A program made the position numbers and the translations under genes. The notes beneath the pieces are model-generated. The model saw nothing but the letters and a program-made list of their open reading frames with translations. It had not been told where the DNA came from and did not search any database. DNA of 11,355 nucleotides from Oscillospiraceae bacterium (GTDB taxonomy: Bacteria > Bacillota > Clostridia > Oscillospirales > Oscillospiraceae): assembly GCA_016295615.1 (NCBI GenBank), contig JAEDKW010000029.1, positions 1 through 11,355 of the forward strand. The letters are read 5' to 3'. Shown here piece by piece: positions 6,583 through 11,355 of this stretch (within the stretch, counting starts at the first letter, position 1; every line of letters starts with the position of its first letter).

Positions 6583-7143
6583 ATGGCAACATATCGCATG
6601 CACATTGCGGGGCTTGACCGCGACCTTCCCATCTGCAAGGTGACCGAGGATTTTTATATCGGCGCGTTCATCATGTTCGGCGACGCCGAGCTGACCGTTG
6701 CCTGCGCGCGCGAGCTGCTCAAGCTTGCCGAAGGCATTGATTATGACTATCTGTTTACCGCCGAAGCCAAGAGCATTCCGCTCATTCACGAGATGGCGCG
6801 TCAGAGCGGTGCGGAGAAGTATTTTATCGCCCGCAAGGGTCCCAAGGTCTATATGCCCGACCCCATCAGCGTGCAGGACCGCTCCATCACGACGCTCGGC
6901 GTGCAGCAGCTGTTCCTCGGCAGCGACGATGCCGCGCTGATCCGCGGCAGGAGGATCCTCATTGTGGACGACGTGATCTCCACCGGCGGATCGCTTCTTG
7001 CGATGGAAGCGCTCGTTGCCAAGGCAGGCGGCACCGTTGCAGGGCGCATGGCCGTGCTCGCCGAGGGCGGCGCCGCGCAGCGCAGCGACATCAGGTTCCT
7101 TGAAAAGCTCCCCGTGTTCAACGCGGACGGCAGCGTCAAGTAA
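6583..7143 (+). CDS. Phosphoribosyltransferase family protein (adenine PRTase-like)
   Basis: This is a 186-residue, cytoplasmic type I phosphoribosyltransferase. The PRPP-binding loop is clear: RILIVDDVISTGGSL (124-138), with the two acidic residues D129 and D130 and the TGGS turn. An upstream segment, LFTAEAKSIPLIHEMARQSG (57-76), matches the place where adenine phosphoribosyltransferases have their EARG-type motif, and KYFIARKGPKVYM follows as in Apt-like proteins. The family joins a nucleobase to PRPP to make a nucleotide and diphosphate; purine, probably adenine or xanthine-like, is the likeliest substrate by resemblance. It could instead be a PRTase-fold regulator. A good AAAGGAG site precedes ATG 6583. 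It lies in a two-gene unit with pspC and ends at a strong terminator. Confidence 0.88.
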   Translation: MATYRMHIAGLDRDLPICKVTEDFYIGAFIMFGDAELTVACARELLKLAEGIDYDYLFTAEAKSIPLIHEMARQSGAEKYFIARKGPKVYMPDPISVQDRSITTLGVQQLFLGSDDAALIRGRRILIVDDVISTGGSLLAMEALVAKAGGTVAGRMAVLAEGGAAQRSDIRFLEKLPVFNADGSVK

Positions 7144-7180
7144 CGCAGGTCGGGACAAACCGGCAGCAAGGTAAGATGGA

Positions 7181-7223
7181 AACGGGCATGTTCGGAAAAG
7201 CTTTCCGGATATGTCCGTTTTTT
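7181..7223 (+). terminator. Rho-independent terminator after the phosphoribosyltransferase gene
   Basis: An 18-bp imperfect hairpin (7181-7198 with 7202-7219, only G-T mismatches) with a 3-base loop ends in six T (7218-7223). It closes the pspC-phosphoribosyltransferase unit, 37 bases after the stop. Confidence 0.92.
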
Positions 7224-7245
7224 GCGCTCTGCCGGACAGCGGAAA

Positions 7246-7268
7246 TACTATCGAAAAAATCGATAGTA
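7246..7268. promoter_or_regulatory. Perfect inverted repeat upstream of the selenium operon (candidate operator)
   Basis: TACTATCG (7246-7253) and CGATAGTA (7261-7268) form a perfect 8-bp inverted repeat with a 7-base A-rich spacer. A lesser copy, CGAT-N5-ATCG (7270-7282), follows at once, and CGATAAT recurs at 7331-7337 just after the predicted transcription start. There is no T-tract of terminator type, and the site lies about 70 bases upstream of the expected start, so a protein-binding site is more likely than a terminator. The regulator is unknown. Confidence 0.5.
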
Positions 7269-7311
7269 ACGATTATTTATCGGCTATTTGAATTTATCCT
7301 TGAAAAAGAAA

Positions 7312-7321
7312 GTGATATACT
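7312..7321 (+). promoter_or_regulatory. Extended -10 promoter of the selenium operon
   Basis: GTGATATACT contains TATACT (7316-7321) preceded by TGA, i.e. an extended -10 (TGnTATAAT type). No good -35 lies 16-18 bases upstream (best is TTTATC at 7293-7298). A weak -35 with an upstream palindrome suits an activated promoter. Confidence 0.6.
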
Positions 7322-7363
7322 CCTGATGATCGATAATAGGGAAGTTTGTTTTTTGGAGCTGCT

Positions 7364-8500
7364 ATGATCTACTTTGACAATGCCGCGACAACGCTGCATA
7401 AGCCGCCCTGTGTGATCGAGGCTGTGACAAATGCGATGACCTCCATGGGCAACAGCGGGCGCGCTGCGCACGGCGGTGCGCTCGAGGCTTCGCGCACGGT
7501 CTATTGCGCGCGCGAAGCGCTTGCCCGGCTTTTCGGCTGCCGGCGTGCCGATCATGTCGTTTTTACCGCGAATGCAACGGAGGCGCTCAACATTGCGCTG
7601 TTCGGTCTGTTCTCCGCGGGGGACCGTATTATCTCGACCGATTGCGAGCACAATTCCGTGCTCCGTCCGCTCTATGCGCTTGAAAAGCAGGGGATCCATA
7701 CGGACTTTGTCCCGGCGGACGGGAAGGGCTGCGTGGACTACGATGATTTTGCAAGGCTTCTGCGGCCGGAGACGCGCGCCGTCGTGGCGGCGCATGCGTC
7801 CAACCTCACCGGCAATGTGACGGACCTCGCGCGCATCGGAGCCTTTGCCCACCGTCACGGCCTGCTGTTGATTGTCGACGCTTCGCAGACGGCGGGATCG
7901 CTGCCGATCGATATGGAGCGGATGAATATCGATGTGCTCTGCTTTACCGGGCACAAGAGCCTGATGGGACCGCAGGGTACCGGCGGGCTGTGTATCGGGG
8001 GAGACCTTGACATCCGTCCGCTGAAAACGGGCGGCACGGGCGTGCAGTCCTACCTTCCGCAGCAGCCGCGCGAGCTGCCGGCGCATCTGGAGGCGGGCAC
8101 GCTCAACGCACACGGCATTGCGGGACTGCTTGCCGCCGTGGAGTTTATCGGGCAGACCGGGCTTGAGACGATCCATGCGCACGAGGCGGCGCTTGCCCGG
8201 CGCTTTTACGAGGGCGTTTCCGCCATGGACGGCTACACGGTTTACGGCGATTTTTCCGGCGGTGAGCGCGCGCCCATCGTTACGCTCAATCTGCGCGACG
8301 TACCGTCGAGCGAGCTGGGCGATGCGCTGTTCGACGAATACGGGATCGCCACCCGTGCCGGTGCGCACTGTGCGCCGCGCATGCACCGTGCGCTCGGAAC
8401 GGTGGAGCAGGGCGCCGTGCGCTTCAGCTTCGGATATTTCAACACATTTGACGAGGTCGACGCGGCGCTTGCCGCACTGAAGGAGCTGAGCGTGGAATGA
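7364..8500 (+). CDS. Cysteine desulfurase-like PLP enzyme (EF2568-type, selenium locus)
   Basis: This class V aminotransferase-fold protein of 378 residues resembles NifS/SufS cysteine desulfurases and belongs with the EF2568-like subfamily found beside orphan selD genes. Visible features are MIYFDNAATTLHKP at the N-terminus, TANATEALN (68-76), EHNSVL (95-100), the PLP aspartate in IVDASQ (D172, Q175), the Schiff-base lysine in TGHKSL (K198), and a C-terminal RAGAHCAPRMH with the likely catalytic cysteine C336. Expected chemistry is removal of sulfur or selenium from cysteine or selenocysteine to an enzyme persulfide or perselenide; the true substrate is not known. Its stop overlaps the next start (ATGA), so translation is coupled to the DUF3343 gene. 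Start: TTGGAG lies about 7 bases upstream of ATG 7364. First gene of the selenium operon. Cytoplasmic. Confidence 0.92.
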   Translation: MIYFDNAATTLHKPPCVIEAVTNAMTSMGNSGRAAHGGALEASRTVYCAREALARLFGCRRADHVVFTANATEALNIALFGLFSAGDRIISTDCEHNSVLRPLYALEKQGIHTDFVPADGKGCVDYDDFARLLRPETRAVVAAHASNLTGNVTDLARIGAFAHRHGLLLIVDASQTAGSLPIDMERMNIDVLCFTGHKSLMGPQGTGGLCIGGDLDIRPLKTGGTGVQSYLPQQPRELPAHLEAGTLNAHGIAGLLAAVEFIGQTGLETIHAHEAALARRFYEGVSAMDGYTVYGDFSGGERAPIVTLNLRDVPSSELGDALFDEYGIATRAGAHCAPRMHRALGTVEQGAVRFSFGYFNTFDEVDAALAALKELSVE

Positions 8501-8733
8501 GAGAGAAAACGCCGCGCGTCGTGATCACATTCCACACGACCGCGGAGGCAATGGCGACGGAAAAGCTCTGTCAAAGCAAAGCGCTTGACGGCAGGCTCAT
8601 TTCCGCGCCGCGTGCCCTGAGCGCGGACTGCGGCATCGCGTGGAGCGCGCCGCTCGCGCTGCGTCAGGCGCTGCAGATCGCGCTCGGCGAGAGCGGCATC
8701 GAGTATGAAGGCATTTATGAGCTGCTGCTGTAA
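8497..8733 (+). CDS. DUF3343 protein, putative Se/S carrier
   Basis: This 78-residue protein fits the DUF3343 family (Pfam name: putative Se/S carrier protein-like). It opens with a beta strand and a helix (RVVITFHTTAEAMATEKLC), then GRLISAPRALSADCGIAWS, where C45 in DCG is the conserved cysteine expected to carry sulfur or selenium. The segment LRQALQIALGESGIEYEGIYEL closes the fold. Carrier activity is a family-level proposal, not proven. Its ATG overlaps the TGA of the upstream PLP enzyme by 4 bases and AAGGAG lies within that gene's end, so the two are likely made in a fixed ratio and may pass the chalcogen between C336 of the enzyme and C45 here. A 84-base gap then precedes selD. Confidence 0.9.
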   Translation: MREKTPRVVITFHTTAEAMATEKLCQSKALDGRLISAPRALSADCGIAWSAPLALRQALQIALGESGIEYEGIYELLL

Positions 8734-8775
8734 GGCGGCAGGGACAAAGGTCACCGCCGCAGAAAGCCGCTGCGG
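8734..8775 (+). other. Two overlapping hairpins between DUF3343 and selD
   Basis: GGCGG (8734-8738) can pair with CCGCC (8754-8758), with an inner GAC/GTC. CCGCAG (8757-8762) can pair with CTGCGG (8770-8775). The two share bases 8757-8758 and so exclude each other. No T-run follows, so this is not a terminator; it may affect mRNA stability or selD translation, or may be chance. Confidence 0.3.
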
Positions 8776-8817
8776 AGATGATAGAAACTTCACTTTGAGG
8801 CAAGGGAGGTGAACACA

Positions 8818-9855
8818 ATGCAAAATGAGATCAAGCTGACCAAGCTGGCTTCCTGCGCCGGATGCGGTGCAAAGGTCGGCGCAGGTGTTCTTTCCCAGCT
8901 GCTGGATGGGATCAAGGTCCACAGCGACCCGAATCTGCTCGTCGGCTTTGACAAGAGTGACGACGCAAGCGTCTACAAAATATCCGATGACCTGGCGCTC
9001 GTGCAGACCGTGGACTTTTTCCCGCCGATCGCCGACGATCCTTATACCTTCGGCGCGATCGCCGCGACAAACGCGCTATCGGATGTTTACGCCATGGGCG
9101 GCGAGCCGAAGCTGGCGCTCAACATCATGGCGGTTCCCGAGGGCATGCCCGGCGAGGCTGTCCACGAGATGCTGCGCGGCGGCTACGACAAGGTCTATGA
9201 GGCGGGCGCTCTGATCACCGGCGGGCACAGCATTCTTGATCCGGAGCCGAAGTACGGTCTTGCGGTGACCGGTTTTGTCCATCCGGACAGGATGCTCACC
9301 AACAGCGGCGCAAAGCCGGGCGATGTGCTGCTTTTTACAAAGCCCATCGGCATCGGCATTCTGACCACGGCGGCCAAGGCGGACATGCTGACGCCGGAAC
9401 TCGAAAAGCGCATGACCGATCTGATGATGACGCTCAACAAGGCGGCGCGCGATGCAATGGTCAAATACCGCGTCCACGCCTGCACGGACGTCACCGGATT
9501 CGGCATGCTCGGACACCTGAGCGAAATGGCGACGGGCAGCGACGTGGAGATCACGCTTCATGTTGACGAGGTCGATCTCATCAGCGAAGCCTACGAGTTT
9601 GCACAGATGGGACTTCTGCCTGCCGGCATGTACCGCAACCGCAGTTTTGCCGAAAAATATGTTGACGCCGGTCAGACGGAGCTTGCCAAACAGGATATGC
9701 TCTACGACCCGCAGACCTCCGGCGGCCTGCTGATCGCGGTCGATCCTGCTGACGCTGACGCGCTGTTTGCCGAGCTGAAGGATTCGGTTCCCTCCGCGCA
9801 GCGTATCGGTACCGTAAGCGAGTATCATGGAGGCGCAAGGATCCTCCTGCGCTGA
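8818..9855 (+). CDS. selD: Selenide, water dikinase (selenophosphate synthetase)
   Basis: SelD makes selenophosphate from selenide and ATP (products also AMP and phosphate) and supplies all known specific selenium uses. Length is 345 residues, normal for the family. The N-terminal LASCAGCGAKVGAG (11-24) holds the catalytic-loop cysteine C16 and lysine K19, equivalent to C17 and K20 of the E. coli enzyme; it is Cys, not selenocysteine. Further family motifs are DDASVY (48-53), QTVDFFPP (63-70), AATNALSDVYAMGG (82-95), GGHSI (135-139), TDVTGFGMLGH (223-233) and DPQTSGGL (297-304). The start at 8818 is favoured by GGGAGG at 8804-8809; a GTG at 8809 lies within that site. It is third in the selenium operon. 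No selA, selB or selC is in the window, so the user of selenophosphate is unknown here. Confidence 0.97.
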   Translation: MQNEIKLTKLASCAGCGAKVGAGVLSQLLDGIKVHSDPNLLVGFDKSDDASVYKISDDLALVQTVDFFPPIADDPYTFGAIAATNALSDVYAMGGEPKLALNIMAVPEGMPGEAVHEMLRGGYDKVYEAGALITGGHSILDPEPKYGLAVTGFVHPDRMLTNSGAKPGDVLLFTKPIGIGILTTAAKADMLTPELEKRMTDLMMTLNKAARDAMVKYRVHACTDVTGFGMLGHLSEMATGSDVEITLHVDEVDLISEAYEFAQMGLLPAGMYRNRSFAEKYVDAGQTELAKQDMLYDPQTSGGLLIAVDPADADALFAELKDSVPSAQRIGTVSEYHGGARILLR

Positions 9856-9878
9856 CGGTGAAAAATTTTGCCCACCGT
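9855..9878 (+). other. Short hairpin between selD and the YedE gene
   Basis: ACGGTG (9855-9860) and CACCGT (9873-9878) form a 6-bp stem around an A/T-rich loop directly at the selD stop. It lacks a following T-run, so it is not a convincing terminator. It may mark mRNA processing or 3' protection of the upstream part of the transcript. Confidence 0.3.
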
Positions 9879-9918
9879 GATACTTTCAAAAATATAAAGA
9901 AAAAAGGAGTTTGAGAAA

Positions 9919-11013
9919 ATGACAAAGAAAATCAACCTGCTGGTCGTTTTGACCGGCGTTGCCGTCGGCGCAGCCGCTGTGCTGCTTACGGCAATGGGCA
10001 ACCCCGCAAACATGGGCTTTTGCATTGCGTGCTTCCTGCGCGACATTGCGGGCGCCACCCATCTGCATGGCGCGGCGGTCGTGCAGTATGTCCGTCCCGA
10101 GATCATCGGTCTCGTACTTGGTTCCACCATCATGGCGTTTGCCTCCGGTGAGTTCAGAGCGCGTGCCGGCTCCTCTCCCGCGACCCGCTTTATCCTCGGC
10201 GCATTTGTGATGATCGGCGCGCTGGTGTTCCTCGGCTGCCCGCTGCGCATGGTCATCCGTATGGGCGGCGGCGACCTCAACGCCTTCGTGGGTCTTGCCG
10301 GCTTTGCCATCGGTATCCTCATCGGCATCTTCTTCCTCAAGAAGGGCTTCTCGCTCAAGCGCAGCTATGAAGTCGCCAGGAGCGAGGGCGCTGCCCTTCC
10401 TCTGACGATGATCGGTCTGCTGATCCTGTTTGTCGCTGTCCCGGCGATCTTCGCGTTTTCCGAAAGCGGTCCGGGCAGCAAGCACGCCCCCATGCTGGTC
10501 TCTCTGCTCGTCGCCCTCGTGATCGGCGCACTTGCCCAGAAGTCCCGTCTGTGCATGGTCGGCGGTATGCGCGACGCCATCATGTTCAAGGATTTCAACC
10601 TGCTCTCCGGCTTTGCCGCCATCTTTGTGACGGTGCTGCTCGGCAACGTCATCCTCGGCAATTTCACCGGCTTTTCCACCTATCTCCAGCCCATTGCCCA
10701 CGCAAGCCAGCTGTGGAACCTCCTCGGCATGGTGCTTGTCGGCTGGGGCAGCGTCCTGCTCGGCGGCTGCCCGCTGCGTCAGCTGATCCTCGCCGGCGAG
10801 GGCAACGGCGACTCCGCCGTGACCGTGTTCGGCATGATCGTCGGTGCTGCCTTTGCCCATAACTTTAAGCTCGCCGGTTCCGCCGCCGCCATGAACGACG
10901 GTGTTTACAGCGCCGGCGGCGTTGCAGCGAGCGGCAAGATCGCGGTTGCGATCGGCTTTGCCGTGCTTCTCGTGATCTCCGTACTGAACACGATGAAGAA
11001 GGAGGAAAAGTAA
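9919..11013 (+). CDS. yedE: YedE-family putative selenium transporter
   Basis: This polytopic membrane protein of 364 residues belongs to the YeeE/YedE (DUF395) family. Two repeats of the family are visible: GFCIACFLRD (33-42) with LGCPLRM (105-111), and SRLCMVGGMRD (209-219) with LGGCPLRQL (281-289). The conserved cysteines are C35, C38, C107, C212 and C284. Hydrophobic segments lie at about 7-25, 61-76, 91-107, 122-140, 160-180, 191-207, 229-248, 265-284, 300-316 and 339-357. YeeE relatives import thiosulfate through a line of membrane cysteines; the YedE branch next to selD is thought to import a selenium species. That assignment rests on gene neighbourhood. The start has AAAGGAG about 9 bases upstream. 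Its stop is 1 base from the following TusA-family start, so the two are tightly coupled. Confidence 0.93.
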   Translation: MTKKINLLVVLTGVAVGAAAVLLTAMGNPANMGFCIACFLRDIAGATHLHGAAVVQYVRPEIIGLVLGSTIMAFASGEFRARAGSSPATRFILGAFVMIGALVFLGCPLRMVIRMGGGDLNAFVGLAGFAIGILIGIFFLKKGFSLKRSYEVARSEGAALPLTMIGLLILFVAVPAIFAFSESGPGSKHAPMLVSLLVALVIGALAQKSRLCMVGGMRDAIMFKDFNLLSGFAAIFVTVLLGNVILGNFTGFSTYLQPIAHASQLWNLLGMVLVGWGSVLLGGCPLRQLILAGEGNGDSAVTVFGMIVGAAFAHNFKLAGSAAAMNDGVYSAGGVAASGKIAVAIGFAVLLVISVLNTMKKEEK

Positions 11014-11014
11014 G

Positions 11015-11218
11015 ATGATCGATGCAAGAGGCTTATCCTGCCCCATGCCCGTCGTTATGGTGCAGAACGAAGTGAAGAAGAACGCCCCCGCCGAGCTTTC
11101 GGTGATGGTGGATAACCGCGTGGCGGTCGAGAACATCACCCGTTACGCCACCCTCCAGCACTACACGGTGAGCGTTGCGGAAAACGGCGAAGAGTTCACG
11201 CTCACGCTCAGAAAGTGA
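11015..11218 (+). CDS. TusA-family sulfur/selenium carrier (YedF N-domain-like)
   Basis: This 67-residue protein is a single TusA/SirA-like domain: IDARGLSCPMPVVMVQNEV (2-20) with the CPxP motif and the carrier cysteine C9, then SVMVDNRVAVENITRYA, which resembles the YedF N-terminal half. TusA proteins hold a persulfide on this cysteine and pass it on; in a selenium operon a perselenide carrier role is plausible but inferred. The usual selD partner, YedF, is about 200 residues with a second DsrE-like half; here the gene stops after the first domain and a terminator follows 39 bases later, so no C-terminal half is encoded downstream. Its ribosome binding site (AGGAGG) lies inside the end of yedE, 1 base separating the genes. 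In YeeE systems a TusA-like protein often works with the transporter. Last gene of the operon. Confidence 0.9.
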   Translation: MIDARGLSCPMPVVMVQNEVKKNAPAELSVMVDNRVAVENITRYATLQHYTVSVAENGEEFTLTLRK

Positions 11219-11257
11219 TCGGCACAGACCTGAGAATACGTAGGCTGACAAAGTAAC

Positions 11258-11294
11258 AAAAGGTCCGAAGAGCTATAGCTCTTCGGGCCTTTTT
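11258..11294 (+). terminator. Rho-independent terminator of the selenium operon
   Basis: A 16-bp stem (11258-11273 with 11278-11293, one G-T pair) with a TATA loop ends in a T-run (11290-11294). The inner AGAGCTATAGCTCT is a perfect palindrome. The A-rich 5' arm would let it work on the other strand too. Confidence 0.92.
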
Positions 11295-11326
11295 GCCTTT
11301 TGCCTTTGCGCCCTGCGCTGCAATTC

Positions 11327-11355
11327 TCGACAGCGTCCGCACATTGTGGTATGAT
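11327..11355 (+). promoter_or_regulatory. Putative promoter at the right edge
   Basis: TCGACA (11327-11332) and TATGAT (11350-11355) are 17 bases apart; each matches 5 of 6 consensus bases. It lies just after the selenium operon terminator and probably drives a rightward gene beyond the window. Confidence 0.6.

Noticed and set aside
7176..7367. 63-aa plus-strand frame between the phosphoribosyltransferase and the PLP enzyme
   Set aside because: It runs through the terminator hairpin, the palindrome and the promoter, with no family resemblance.
7277..8386. 369-aa minus-strand frame opposite the PLP enzyme
   Set aside because: It is antisense to a gene with all PLP-enzyme motifs and crosses its promoter.
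8734..8817. Selenium-related riboswitch or SECIS element before selD
   Set aside because: The hairpins do not show a known motif, and none of the genes here contains an in-frame TGA that would need recoding.
9886..11139. 417-aa open frame on the minus strand across yedE and the TusA-family gene
   Set aside because: It is a composition shadow (runs of Asp, Glu, His, Gln) of two clearly recognised plus-strand genes.
11291..11310. Short TTTTGCC tandem repeat after the operon terminator
   Set aside because: Only about two and a half units, partly made of the terminator T-run; likely chance.

Overview
The window looks like chromosomal DNA of a GC-rich anaerobic Firmicute, most likely a gut-type Clostridia lineage such as Oscillospiraceae. 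This is inferred from a T-box leader on pheST, an IreB (UPF0297) gene, strong AGGAGG-type ribosome binding sites, near-consensus sigma-A promoters, and a selenium gene set of the kind found in such anaerobes. I see no mobile element, CRISPR array, rRNA or tRNA.

Layout. The left half (1-5227) reads on the minus strand. From its promoter leftwards it has a Phe T-box leader (about 4955-5192), pheS and pheT. The pheT product is about 90 residues longer than usual and appears to carry a second OB-fold domain. A terminator follows, then ireB with its own promoter and terminator. A two-gene unit comes next, with a perfect-spacing promoter: an unrecognised 97-aa protein and the secreted N-terminus of an SH3b-domain protein that runs off the left edge. 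The divergent hub at about 5192-5288 holds back-to-back promoters for pheST and for a rightward PAP2-type membrane phosphatase.

The right half (5253-11355) reads on the plus strand: the PAP2 phosphatase, then a pspC-domain small membrane protein plus a purine-type phosphoribosyltransferase (own promoter, strong terminator at 7181-7223). Next is a five-gene selenium-handling operon (7364-11218): an EF2568-type cysteine desulfurase-like PLP enzyme, a DUF3343 Se/S carrier-like protein, SelD (selenide, water dikinase), a YedE-family selenium transporter and a small TusA-family protein. It ends in a strong terminator at 11258-11294. A promoter at the right edge points to another rightward gene outside the window.

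How the selenium genes probably work together (inference from the known families): YedE imports a selenium or sulfur species. The TusA-like and DUF3343 proteins and the PLP enzyme mobilise and carry it as persulfide or perselenide. SelD converts selenide to selenophosphate. No selA, selB, selC or selU is present here, so the end product (selenoprotein, selenouridine, or the labile selenium cofactor of molybdenum hydroxylases) cannot be decided from this window.

The points most worth a second look are the duplicated OB-like domain in PheT, the TusA-only protein in place of a full-length YedF, and a perfect 8-bp inverted repeat upstream of the selenium operon.
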